Shown piece after piece: positions 35,433 to 44,251 of a stretch of 64,000 nt of DNA. This DNA comes from Pseudohongiella sp. Its GTDB lineage: Bacteria; Pseudomonadota; Gammaproteobacteria; Pseudomonadales; Pseudohongiellaceae. How positions within the stretch are numbered: position 1 is the first letter of the stretch; each line of letters opens with the position of its first letter. Below the pieces are notes generated by a model. That model ran no database searches. It worked only from the letters and a program-made list of their open reading frames with translations, and had not been told where the DNA came from. Both the position numbers and the translations under genes were made by a program. The DNA lies in contig JAUSCD010000031.1 in the NCBI GenBank assembly GCA_030651695.1, positions 62,001 through 126,000 on the forward strand, read 5' to 3'.

Positions 35433-35825
35433 CTACTTGTTGCTGTTTTTTTTGTTCTTGCGTGCCTGAATCAATTTATTAAGCTCATCCAGCTGATCGT
35501 CAGACAAGTCATGAATAGACATATCCAACAAAGAGTTCACCGCCAGGTAAGGCGAATCATCAAAAAAGGTTTTGACCACATTTCCCAAGGCAGACCTGGA
35601 CGCCTGATCGTGAGTAACCAGTGGAAAGTAAACATATTTAAGTCCGCTCTCTACATGGTCAACGTGGCCTTTTTCCACCAGCTTGCCTATTAATGTGCGC
35701 ACGGAAGAATAGCTAGGCGCATCGTCCATGTTTTCCATGACCTCTTTGGCACTCGCCTGCCCAAGGCGATACAAAATATCCATGATCTGGCGTTCTCGCC
35801 TGCTGAGCTGATCTGCATTCGTCAT
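35433..35825 (-). CDS. BlaI/MecI/CopY-family repressor
   Basis: 130 residues. The winged-helix pattern is typical: 'LSRRERQIMDILYRLGQASAKEVMENM', 'SYSSVRTLIGKLVEKGHVDHVESGLKYVYFPLV', then a dimerisation helix and a Lys/Asn-rich tail. The cleavage or turnover region cannot be assigned. It is co-transcribed with the M56 protease, and a set of overlapping palindromes lies about 60 bases before its start, fitting autoregulation. Confidence 0.88.
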   Translation of the reverse strand: MTNADQLSRRERQIMDILYRLGQASAKEVMENMDDAPSYSSVRTLIGKLVEKGHVDHVESGLKYVYFPLVTHDQASRSALGNVVKTFFDDSPYLAVNSLLDMSIHDLSDDQLDELNKLIQARKNKKNSNK

Positions 35826-35882
35826 AAACCAAGCCTCTTGTAATCTGTTTTTCCCTTGCGTCCAATCAAAGTGCTAAATATT

Positions 35883-35907
35883 TAACACAGTGTTATTAAA
35901 ATAACAC
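35883..35907. promoter_or_regulatory. Overlapping palindromic operator for the BlaI-like repressor
   Basis: TAACAC-A-GTGTTA (35883-35895) overlaps GTGTTAT-TAAA-ATAACAC (35890-35907), so three TAACAC-type half-sites alternate. BlaI/CopY repressors bind short dyads of this general kind. Position upstream of the repressor gene supports autoregulation. Confidence 0.65.
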
Positions 35908-36281
35908 CATTAAAATAAAGGTCAAGCGTCATCTGTTAATTTTTTAACATTAAAATTCGACTCCATATCGGTGCACTGCAGGGCAGTTCTGCCCCAATTC
36001 CAGACCAGGCCGCTCCCATGCCCTTCGCACCAAAAAAATACACGGGTCAAAAGCAGCACCAAGACAGCGCCAACCCCGTCACGTGTCACATTTATTGGCT
36101 CGGTTATGGAACACAAGCTCCGATATTTCGCACTTTTTTGTTTCACAAACATAAATAATTCTATCAGTCACTTACCCACACAATCCTTGGCGCGGATTTT
36201 GCTCTCCCCTGCTTGTTGACCAATAAAAACAGCTTTAAACGCCTGCCACTACTACTATTAATAACCGCCTGGAGTTAATGG
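35908..36281. other. Intergenic region without a convincing gene
   Basis: 374 bases before the second TonB receptor. Short open frames exist on both strands (for example 35922-36152 minus), but none has a good ribosome site or recognisable product. It probably holds the receptor promoter. Confidence 0.5.
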
Positions 36282-39035
36282 ATGAAATCTACGAAATCAC
36301 TACTACGCACAGAATTTTTTCTGGCATCATGCCTGCTTTCCGCCGGTTTTGTACCCGGCGCTTTAGCGCAGGCAGTGTCAGGACAGAGCACCGACGAAGT
36401 AAGCGAAATCCTTGTCACCGGTACCCGACGCACTGGTATGGCAGTGTCTGACAGTCCGGCACCAGTGCAAATGGTGAGCGCGGAAATGCTCGCAGAAACG
36501 GGCGCTCCCGACCTGATGAATGCGATAGCGACCCAGGTCCCTTCTTACAACGCGAACCAGACTGGCACCGACATGGCCAGCCAGACCCTGACCGCAAGCA
36601 TGCGCGCTTTGTCGCCCAATCACGCGCTGGTTCTGGTAAATGGCAAACGCAGGCACATTACCTCAAACGTTGGCGCAAGCAGCGGTGCAGCCGCAACAGA
36701 CCTGTCTTTTATTCCATCATCTGCAATCAATCGTCTTGAAGTTCTGAGTGACGGCGCAGCAGCACTTTATGGCTCTGACGCAATTGCAGGCGTTATTAAC
36801 ATAATTCTCAAAGATGATTACGAAGGTGGCAGTATAAACACCAGCGTCTCCGAATATGCTGACGGTGGCGGCTTCACAACCAACCTTCAGGGCAACTTTG
36901 GCGCGGGCAATGATATTGCTTATATCAACCTGAGCCTGGAATCTGAGCAACGCGATACAGTGACGCGCTCAGTGGTGTTTGGACCCGCCGTGTGTGTAGC
37001 CAACCCGGAGGAGTGTCTTTATCGCTTAAACAATGGCACACCCAGCGGCTGGACTGTAAGCAGCGCTTATCGGACATATCTGCAACGCGACAGTAATATG
37101 CGCTTTCACCCGGCTTATCCTGCGCTCAACAATGTGGGAGATCCGCCCGAGATCGACCGCCTCGCGGGTTTCTTCAATGCTGGCATCAAACTCAGCCCAA
37201 CACTGGAACTCTACAGCTTTGGCAGCATGGGAAAGAAGGAAGCCGCGTCATTGGAAACTTATCGCAGACCGTCGCAAGACGGAGGTGTTGATGTCAACCG
37301 GGATGGTGACAGAAATGACAGGACTGCAGACGGTACTCTGGAAGCCATGATCAATAAATACCCTTATGGCTTCAGTCCGATGGAGGAATCCAAGGAAACA
37401 GACTACTCGTTCACTATCGGCTTATCCGGTGAGAATCAGGGTTGGGTGTGGGACATTGCGACAGTCTACGGAAGCAATGAAATGGACGTTTACACCACCA
37501 AGTCCATGAACTTCACTATCTGGAATGAAACCGGTGCATCGCCGGAAGATTTTTACGATGGTACCTATTTCGCCAATCAGTGGACCACCAGTCTCGAAGC
37601 CAGTAAAGAGTTTGATATTGGACTGGCCGCGCCTATGACCTTCGCAACTGGCGTTGAATACCGCCAGGACGAATACGGCATCAAGCCCGGCGAACTTGCA
37701 TCTTACTATGGCGCTGGTGCAGCATCTTTTCCTGGTTATAACCCGGAAGTAAATACCGGGTCATACGACCGAGATAATTACGCAGGATTTCTCAACTTCA
37801 TCCTGCTGCCGACTGACCAATGGCTGGTGGACCTCGCGGTACGTTATGAAAACTACAGTGATTTTGGTAATGAAACTGTAGGCAAAATTACAACGCGTTA
37901 TGATTTCACTGACAGTTTTGCGGTACGTGCGACTGCCAGCACAGGCTTCAGGGCGCCAACACTGGGCGAAGGATTTTATTCTGCTGTAAACGTAGGTCCG
38001 ACCAGCGCCAGCCCACAGCTGCAGCCTAACAGCGAAGCCGCAGCGGCATTGGGATTCGGAGCAGGTCTGCAACCGGAAACATCAGTAAACTTCAGCGCCG
38101 GATTAGTGTTCAGGCCGATTAGCGGTTTTGTGACTACAATAGACGCCTACCAGATTACTATTGAAGACCGCATCCAACGAGGCAGCTTCAGCTACTCGAC
38201 AAGCCAGGGCACCAATACGATTACCGGCCGCACAACCGGCTCATTCAACAGCAACTTGCCAGACCCCGCTGACACAGATGGAAATGGCACACCCGACAGT
38301 TCATACAATGAAGCACTTGGTCGGGCGCTGGTGGGTTTTGGTTACATCGGTGTATGGAATGATCCGGCGGCGCCGGGTGGCTCATTGGATGCGACAGCCC
38401 GCGCCAACCTGTCGGTGTCAATTTTCAACAATGCCCTTGAAACACGCACAAGCGGCATAGACTGGGTGACCACCTACACCACCGGTTTTAACTGGGGCAG
38501 CATTGACTGGACTTTGGCCGCCAACTACAACAAAACTGAAGTTCTGAGCGCCAAAGCAGCACCCGCCAGTCTGGGCGGCGCCGTCATGTACAGCCCGGTT
38601 TCGCTGTCTAACCAGGAAACCAACAGCCCGGACTATCGGATAAATCTGGGTGCACGGTTCCGGATGGGCGATTTCAGTCTGAATGTGCGACAAGCTGTTT
38701 ACGGGCCACAATATACCCTTTCATCCGTATCAGGCCTGCCTGCATCTGTGCGTGACCAGCTGTCACTTGTACAAGTGGCAGGTGCCACTTATTACAAAAA
38801 CGATATTGGCACGCTGATGCAAACCAACGTTGAACTGACGTACACACCGACGGACAGCTTGCGCTTCAGCCTGGGTGTAGACAACCTGTTTAATGAGTAT
38901 CCGGGCAAAGTTCCACAGCCAGTCTGGGACTACAACGAAGAGCGTTATGCCAACACTAACCGTCAATACCTCACCGGCAGCCCGGTGGGATACTTCGGCG
39001 CACGCTGGTTCGCCAAAATGGCTTTCAACTTCTGA
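36282..39035 (+). CDS. TonB-dependent outer-membrane receptor
   Basis: 917 residues. Signal peptide to about residue 29 (VPGALAQ), a TonB-box-like 'EVSEILVTGTRR', plug domain 'DSPAPVQMVSAEMLAETGAPDLMNAIATQVPSYN', 'ALSPNHALVLVNGKRRH' and 'INRLEVLSDGAAALYGSDAIAGVINIILK', then a large barrel ending 'ARWFAKMAFNF'. The 'VNGKRRH' and 'LSDGAAALYGSDAIAGVINI' signature belongs to a TonB receptor clade associated with organic nutrients rather than classic siderophores. The plug ends in a long, serine- and glycine-rich section typical of the clade. GGAG lies upstream of the ATG. It is followed after a terminator by a Tat-exported aminotransferase gene. Substrate unknown. Confidence 0.9.
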   Translation: MKSTKSLLRTEFFLASCLLSAGFVPGALAQAVSGQSTDEVSEILVTGTRRTGMAVSDSPAPVQMVSAEMLAETGAPDLMNAIATQVPSYNANQTGTDMASQTLTASMRALSPNHALVLVNGKRRHITSNVGASSGAAATDLSFIPSSAINRLEVLSDGAAALYGSDAIAGVINIILKDDYEGGSINTSVSEYADGGGFTTNLQGNFGAGNDIAYINLSLESEQRDTVTRSVVFGPAVCVANPEECLYRLNNGTPSGWTVSSAYRTYLQRDSNMRFHPAYPALNNVGDPPEIDRLAGFFNAGIKLSPTLELYSFGSMGKKEAASLETYRRPSQDGGVDVNRDGDRNDRTADGTLEAMINKYPYGFSPMEESKETDYSFTIGLSGENQGWVWDIATVYGSNEMDVYTTKSMNFTIWNETGASPEDFYDGTYFANQWTTSLEASKEFDIGLAAPMTFATGVEYRQDEYGIKPGELASYYGAGAASFPGYNPEVNTGSYDRDNYAGFLNFILLPTDQWLVDLAVRYENYSDFGNETVGKITTRYDFTDSFAVRATASTGFRAPTLGEGFYSAVNVGPTSASPQLQPNSEAAAALGFGAGLQPETSVNFSAGLVFRPISGFVTTIDAYQITIEDRIQRGSFSYSTSQGTNTITGRTTGSFNSNLPDPADTDGNGTPDSSYNEALGRALVGFGYIGVWNDPAAPGGSLDATARANLSVSIFNNALETRTSGIDWVTTYTTGFNWGSIDWTLAANYNKTEVLSAKAAPASLGGAVMYSPVSLSNQETNSPDYRINLGARFRMGDFSLNVRQAVYGPQYTLSSVSGLPASVRDQLSLVQVAGATYYKNDIGTLMQTNVELTYTPTDSLRFSLGVDNLFNEYPGKVPQPVWDYNEERYANTNRQYLTGSPVGYFGARWFAKMAFNF

Positions 39036-39051
39036 TATTACACACCGCAAC

Positions 39052-39085
39052 GACAACGGCGACCTTCAAGTCGCCGTTGTCAGTT
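39052..39085 (+). terminator. Terminator between TonB receptor and aminotransferase genes
   Basis: A perfect 12-base stem, GACAACGGCGAC (39052-39063) with GTCGCCGTTGTC (39070-39081), loop CTTCAA, followed by AGTTTT. It begins 17 bases past the receptor stop and may attenuate read-through into the aminotransferase gene. Confidence 0.82.
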
Positions 39086-39117
39086 TTAACAATATTCTTG
39101 TCTTGAGGAGATTGAAC

Positions 39118-40245
39118 ATGAATACAGTAATGAGCCGTCGCCGTTTGCTGTTTGGTGGCACTACTCTGGCCGGCGCAGCCATGTTAGGTGGTCTGTCCAC
39201 CGGCGCATTGCGCCTGATCAACCCGGCTATGGGTGAACTGGCAGCACCGGTTACCCCTATTCGCATGTCATCGAACGAAAACCCTTATGGCCCTTCCCAA
39301 AAGGCTGTTGCGGCGATGCAGGCCGCATTCAGTCAGAGCAATTTGTACGGTGGCATTAATGGCCAGATTTTCGATCTACTATCTAAAATTGAAGGGGTAC
39401 CCGCCAATCACATTACCATTAGCGCCGGCTCCGGTGAGCTTTTGCACGCCGGCGGCGTGCTGGCCAGCCTGGAGCCAGGTTCAATTGTGACACCCTATCC
39501 TACATTCAGCTCACTGTCGCGAGCGGCTGAAGTACTGGGCTCGGAAATCATCAACGTTCCTGTTGGTGAGGACATGCACATCGACCTCAATGCCATGTAT
39601 GCAGCGATTCGGCCAGATACCCGCATGGTGTATCTGTGCAACCCAAACAATCCGCTTCCCACCATCATAGAAAAGCAGGCACTGGAAGATTTTGTGCGCA
39701 CAGTGGCGAAAGACAGACTGGTATTCATCGATGAAGCCTATTATGAATACGTAGATAACCCTGACTTCAGCAGCATGATGCATCTGGTTGCCGAGGGACT
39801 GGATAACATCATCATTGCGCGCACAGCCTCAAAAATTCATGGCTTTGCTGGTCTGCGCGTGGGATTTGGTTATGCACATCCAGACCTGATTGCAAAAATA
39901 AACAGAGTGAAAACAGGCAGTATCAGTATTCTCAGCCAACATGCCGCCTACACCGCCTATCAGGACATGGAGTTCCAGGATTTCTCCCGTGCCCGAAACA
40001 AAGAAGGTCTGGCACTGGTTGAAGGGATGTGTGAAGAACTGGGTCTGCGTTATGTCAAATCCAATGCCAACTTTGCGTTTTTTGAAACGGGTATGGACAG
40101 CAACGTATTCCGACAGGCAATGATGGAGAACAACATCATGGTGGGTCGCACGTTCCAGCCCTATCCCACCTGGGCACGGGTGAGCATGGCCAAGCCTGAG
40201 GAAATGGCCTATTTTGTACAAACGTACAAGAAACTCTATGCCTGA
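39118..40245 (+). CDS. Tat-exported HisC-like PLP aminotransferase
   Basis: 375 residues. The N-terminus 'MNTVMSRRRLLFGGTTLAGAAML' is a twin-arginine signal (SRRRLLF), so the folded enzyme is sent to the periplasm. The body is a class I/II aminotransferase related to histidinol-phosphate aminotransferase: 'SSNENPYGPSQKAVAAM', 'GSGELLHAGGVL', 'YLCNPNNP', 'VFIDEAYYEYV' and the PLP Lys in 'ARTASKIHGFAGLRVGFGY'. The ATG at 39118 follows GAGGAG by 7 bases. Export by Tat suits a cofactor loaded in the cytoplasm, as for PvdN. Substrate unknown; the upstream TonB receptor suggests work on an imported compound. Confidence 0.85.
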   Translation: MNTVMSRRRLLFGGTTLAGAAMLGGLSTGALRLINPAMGELAAPVTPIRMSSNENPYGPSQKAVAAMQAAFSQSNLYGGINGQIFDLLSKIEGVPANHITISAGSGELLHAGGVLASLEPGSIVTPYPTFSSLSRAAEVLGSEIINVPVGEDMHIDLNAMYAAIRPDTRMVYLCNPNNPLPTIIEKQALEDFVRTVAKDRLVFIDEAYYEYVDNPDFSSMMHLVAEGLDNIIIARTASKIHGFAGLRVGFGYAHPDLIAKINRVKTGSISILSQHAAYTAYQDMEFQDFSRARNKEGLALVEGMCEELGLRYVKSNANFAFFETGMDSNVFRQAMMENNIMVGRTFQPYPTWARVSMAKPEEMAYFVQTYKKLYA

Positions 40246-40255
40246 TCTTTGAACT

Positions 40256-41623
40256 TTATGCGTGACGCTCAAAATAGTCACCAGCGGCGGCTGTCACTTT
40301 TCTGGATAACATTAAAGTGGCAGTCATTGTTGGTATCGCCATCAATGCATAACCGGAATCAATAATTGCAAACACCGCTTCCAAAGGAATAATGGCACCA
40401 ACCAACACAAGGAATGTGTAATAGTATTTGTAACTATCCTGCCGTTCGGCACCAATCAGAAAACCGAGACACTTGGCACCATAGTACCAGAAGGTAAACA
40501 TGGTGCTGGATGCAAAAATCAATACAACAAAAGCAATAAGCCAGGCTCCGATATTGCCGGGAAATACCTGCGAAAAAGCCATTGCGGTCATGCTGACGCC
40601 ATCCAGATTACCTGCCTCCCAAACACCGGTGACCAGAATCACAAGCGCTGTGCAGGTACATACAATCAGGGTATCAATTACCGGCCCCATCATGGCAACA
40701 AGACCTTCCCGCACTGGTTCTTTGGTTTTGGCAGCGCCGTGGGCCATGACTTCGGTTCCGATACCGGCCTCATTGGAAAAGGCGCCACGCATCACTCCTA
40801 TCGTCATCACCCCCACCAAGCCACCTGCCACTGCCTGTGGATTAAATGCCTGCTGGACGATAAACCACAGATGAGAGGGCAGTTCAGTCAGGTGTTGACT
40901 GAGCACAAAAAATGTCATCAACAGATACAGCCCGACCATAAACGGCACCAGACGCGCTGTGACATAACCAAGACGCTTTACACCACCAAAAATGACTGAT
41001 GCCACCAGTGCTGCAGCGAACAATCCAAACAGAAAATTGAAAACAAAAGGCTCATCGGCGTTGGCTAACCCGGCAGGAACAAACACCACGTCACGCATGA
41101 CCTGGGTCAGCTGGTTCACCTGCACAATGGGTAAGGTGCCTATCAGAGCTGCGGCGGCAAACATGCTTGCCAGCCAGTGCCATTTCTTCCCCAGCCCTTC
41201 GCGAATGATGTACATGGGCCCGCCCTGGATATCACCGCGGCTGTCTTCTCCGCGATACATTACTGACAAGGTGCATGTAAAAAATTTGGTCGCCACACCC
41301 ACCACGGCAGTGACCCACATCCAGAACACGGCTCCGGGGCCGCCCATGCCGATAGCCAGCGCTACCCCTGCTATATTGCCCATGCCAAGAGTGCCGGAGA
41401 GCGCTGCGGTCAATGCCTGCAGATGGTTCAGGTCACCGGGATCGTCTTTTTTGTCGTATCGCCCTGACAGGATGGCAATGGCGTGTCCGAAGTAGCGGTA
41501 AGGCTGTAAACGACTGATGACAGCAAAATAGATTCCGCCACCTACCAGAAGCACAATCAGGGGTACTCCCCATAAAAATCCTGCCAGTGCCTGCAGCCAT
41601 TGAGTCATCCAATCCATATGCAT
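40256..41623 (-). CDS. AGCS-family sodium:amino-acid (alanine/glycine) symporter
   Basis: 455 residues with about 10-11 membrane helices. The family is clear from 'LTAALSGTLGMGNIAGVALAIGMGGPGAVFWMW', 'GGPMYIIREGLGKKWHWLA', 'AFSNEAGIGTEVMAHGAAKTKEPVREGLVAMMGP' and 'FWYYGAKC'. It imports alanine or glycine with sodium. It ends 10 bases from the convergent aminotransferase gene, so there is no room for a separate terminator there. The start ATG at 41623 has a second in-frame ATG two codons on. Confidence 0.92.
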   Translation of the reverse strand: MHMDWMTQWLQALAGFLWGVPLIVLLVGGGIYFAVISRLQPYRYFGHAIAILSGRYDKKDDPGDLNHLQALTAALSGTLGMGNIAGVALAIGMGGPGAVFWMWVTAVVGVATKFFTCTLSVMYRGEDSRGDIQGGPMYIIREGLGKKWHWLASMFAAAALIGTLPIVQVNQLTQVMRDVVFVPAGLANADEPFVFNFLFGLFAAALVASVIFGGVKRLGYVTARLVPFMVGLYLLMTFFVLSQHLTELPSHLWFIVQQAFNPQAVAGGLVGVMTIGVMRGAFSNEAGIGTEVMAHGAAKTKEPVREGLVAMMGPVIDTLIVCTCTALVILVTGVWEAGNLDGVSMTAMAFSQVFPGNIGAWLIAFVVLIFASSTMFTFWYYGAKCLGFLIGAERQDSYKYYYTFLVLVGAIIPLEAVFAIIDSGYALMAIPTMTATLMLSRKVTAAAGDYFERHA

Positions 41624-41819
41624 GTCGCCTTTTGGTTATTGTTGGCCAGTGAGAAGGGTAACAGATAGGCGGCATACACGCGCTCTGCGACACAGTCCTC
41701 GCAAGCTCACTGTACGAAGCAAAGTTACAGGATTCCACTGAAGGCTCCAATAATGAGCTGTGTTAATGTTGTTTAGCGGGACAAACCTGAGCTGGCGTGC
41801 AACGCCCGAGGGAGCGACA

Positions 41820-43112
41820 ATGCGAATTCTGGTCACCGGCGCAACGGGCTTTATCGGGCGCCATATACTGCAGGCATTGGTGCGGCAGGCCGGATACGAA
41901 ACGGTAGCGGCCGTGCGCAGCCCGCGTCATCTGAACCAGCTATTCCCGGGGATCCCGGCGCTTCAGATGGATGCCTCTGATTGCTCGGTCGCACAGTTGA
42001 GCAATGCGCTACAAGGCTTTGATCTGGTCATCAACGCTATTGGCATTCTCAACGAGACAGCCAGTCAGCGTTTTGGGCAGCTGCATATTGATTTCCCCTG
42101 CTATCTCGCCCAGGCCTGCCAACAGTCCGGCGTGCGGCGTTTGATCCACATATCGGCACTTGGTGCGGATGACTCCGCGGTGAGCGCATACCACCAGAGC
42201 AAGCATGCAGCAGACGTATTTATCCGTACGCTGGATATGGAATCGGTGATTATCAAGCCATCTCTTGTTTACGGGGTTGGTGGCACCAGTAGCCAATTAT
42301 TCGCGGCTTTGTCCGCACTACCTGTACAGACGCTGGTTGACCACGGTGCACAGCGGGTGCAGCCAGTCCATATCGACGATCTGGCGGATGCTGTTTTGCG
42401 CCTTACAAATGTGAGCTCCTCCGTCCCGGCAGAGCTGCCCGCAGAACTTGAAGTGGTAGGGCCCGCACCGATGTCATTTCGCGACATGCTGCGCACGTAC
42501 CGGCTCTGGCTGGGTTATGGTGAAGTGCGTGTGCTGTCCATACCCTGGCCTTTTGTGCTGTGTATAGCGCGGTTGGTCAGACACACCAATCGCTGGTTGA
42601 GCGAAGATAATCTGCAGATGTTGCGACAGGGCAATACGGCTAGCGCGTCCGGTCTTACACAACTGCTGTCGCGTCCGCCGCGCGCACTGGAGGAAGCGCT
42701 GTCCCCGGGGGCAGCCACCGAAGCCGAACGCTGGCATGCACGCCTCTACTTCCTGCTGCCCGTTCTGCGCCTGAGCGTCGCGTTTGTATGGATATTCACC
42801 GGCCTCGTGTCGTTGTTTCTGTATCCGCGGGAAGACAGCTATGCATTGCTGGCTCAGGTCGGGCTCACTGGCAATAGTGCCGTCATAGCGCTGTGTGGCG
42901 CGGCATTGCTTGATATCGCTCTGGGCATGGCATTGTTGCGGCGCTGGCAGCCAAAACTGGTGGGTGTGCTTCAGCTCCTGGTCATTTTGGGTTACACACT
43001 CCTGATCAGTATTTTTCTGCCAGAGTACTGGCTTCACCCTTATGGCCCTGTCACGAAAAACCTGCCCTTACTGGTGGCCATTCTGATGTTGATGGCAGTG
43101 GATAAGCGATGA
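41820..43112 (+). CDS. SDR NAD(P)-binding protein fused to a DoxX-like membrane domain
   Basis: 430 residues. The N-terminal ~300 residues are an atypical short-chain dehydrogenase of the NAD(P)H-binding type, with the Rossmann motif 'MRILVTGATGFIGRHIL' at the extreme N-terminus and 'RLIHISALGADDSAVSAYHQSKHAAD'. The last ~110 residues hold four membrane helices of DoxX type ('LRLSVAFVWIFTGLVSLFLYP', 'ALLDIALGMALLRRW'). The ATG at 41820 has GAGGGAG upstream; the open frame begins 20 codons earlier without support. First gene of a three-gene operon with DUF2269 and DUF4166 proteins. Role unknown. Confidence 0.82.
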   Translation: MRILVTGATGFIGRHILQALVRQAGYETVAAVRSPRHLNQLFPGIPALQMDASDCSVAQLSNALQGFDLVINAIGILNETASQRFGQLHIDFPCYLAQACQQSGVRRLIHISALGADDSAVSAYHQSKHAADVFIRTLDMESVIIKPSLVYGVGGTSSQLFAALSALPVQTLVDHGAQRVQPVHIDDLADAVLRLTNVSSSVPAELPAELEVVGPAPMSFRDMLRTYRLWLGYGEVRVLSIPWPFVLCIARLVRHTNRWLSEDNLQMLRQGNTASASGLTQLLSRPPRALEEALSPGAATEAERWHARLYFLLPVLRLSVAFVWIFTGLVSLFLYPREDSYALLAQVGLTGNSAVIALCGAALLDIALGMALLRRWQPKLVGVLQLLVILGYTLLISIFLPEYWLHPYGPVTKNLPLLVAILMLMAVDKR

Positions 43113-43594
43113 TGGACATACTCGATTATCAGACCTTGAAGTGGATACATATCCTCAGCTCGACCTTTCTGTTCGGCACGGGCGTTGGCAGCGCATTTTA
43201 TAAATTCCTGGCCGACAGGCGCGGCAATCTGGACAATATCGCATACACCAACCGTCATGTGGTGTGGGCAGACTGGCTGTTTACTACGCCTACCGTCATT
43301 ATCCAGCCGGTGTCAGGTGTCATGCTGGCCCGCGTTGTCGGGTTCCCCCTGGACAGTGACTGGCTGTTGGTTTCCATGGTGCTTTATGCGTTCATGGTGG
43401 CCTGCTGGCTGCCGGTGGTCGTTATGCAAATTCGCATGGAGCGTCTGTCAACGGCCGCCATGGATCGGGGCACTGCGTTGGCCGAGGACTACACGCGCCT
43501 GGTGCGAAACTGGACAATTCTTGGCGTGCTGGCATTTATCGCGATGATCGCCGTCTATTACCTGATGGTATTCAAACCGACGATATGGAGCTGA
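43109..43594 (+). CDS. DUF2269 family membrane protein
   Basis: 161 residues, four membrane helices. 'LKWIHILSSTFLFGTGVGSAFYKF', 'NRHVVWADWLFTTPTVIIQPVSGV' and 'RNWTILGVLAFIAMIAVYYLMVFKP' match DUF2269. The start overlaps the SDR-DoxX stop (ATGATG), and DUF4166 begins 6 bases after its stop. The family's conserved His in the first helix suggests haem or redox chemistry, but no function is established. Confidence 0.82.
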   Translation: MMDILDYQTLKWIHILSSTFLFGTGVGSAFYKFLADRRGNLDNIAYTNRHVVWADWLFTTPTVIIQPVSGVMLARVVGFPLDSDWLLVSMVLYAFMVACWLPVVVMQIRMERLSTAAMDRGTALAEDYTRLVRNWTILGVLAFIAMIAVYYLMVFKPTIWS

Positions 43595-43600
43595 ACACTT

Positions 43601-44251
43601 ATGACGGACGACCACGAGCCAATAATTAAAAGCGCGTTGGGCGAAGGGTGGTACCAACTCCCCGAAATCCTGCAACGCAACTTCGATTTACAGCCCGGCC
43701 GTGATGGGGTTATCCGACTCAGAGGGACTATGTACGAGATATGGCACTCGCGTATGGCACGCGTGTTTATTTATCTGGCACGCCTGACCGGGGCGCTGGT
43801 GCCGTATGAGGGACGTAATATCCCCATCGAGATCGAGATGCGAACCTGCGCCGACGACGCAAAATACATGCACTGGCGTCGTGTCCACCAATTCCCTGAA
43901 CATCCCGATGTCGTGTTTGAAACACGCATGGAGTATGTGTCGGATAACCGTATTGTCGAGAAGGTGCATCTGGGAATGGGTCTGTGTATGAAAGTCAGCG
44001 TCGAAGGGGACGTGCTGAAGTTCCGCTCGCCGTGTTACATGTGGAGCATCTTCGGCCGCCGTGTACATATCCCGTGTTGGTTGTTACTGGGCAGCGGCGA
44101 AATCACCGAGCGCGCGGTAGGCCCCGATAGCTTCGAAATGTTCTTCGAGATACATCATCCCTGGTTTGGTCCGACCTATCGTTACAACGGCATATTCCGC
44201 TTAGAACAGGCGGAGCCCGGACTCCGGGGGTTCTGCGGCAACACATTATGA
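43601..44251 (+). CDS. DUF4166 family protein
   Basis: 216 residues. The pattern 'ALGEGWYQLPEILQRNFDL', 'GTMYEIWHSRMARVFIYLARLTGALVPYEGRNIPIEIE' and 'HPWFGPTYRYNGIFRLE' corresponds to DUF4166, which is often next to SDR or DoxX genes. No signal peptide. Third gene of the operon. Its last 70 bases overlap the 3' end of the convergent oxidoreductase gene at 44182. Confidence 0.8.
   Translation: MTDDHEPIIKSALGEGWYQLPEILQRNFDLQPGRDGVIRLRGTMYEIWHSRMARVFIYLARLTGALVPYEGRNIPIEIEMRTCADDAKYMHWRRVHQFPEHPDVVFETRMEYVSDNRIVEKVHLGMGLCMKVSVEGDVLKFRSPCYMWSIFGRRVHIPCWLLLGSGEITERAVGPDSFEMFFEIHHPWFGPTYRYNGIFRLEQAEPGLRGFCGNTL

Noticed and set aside
35922-36152. 76-residue minus-strand open frame before the second TonB receptor
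   Set aside because: No ribosome site, no recognisable family, and a competing frame on the other strand; left as intergenic.
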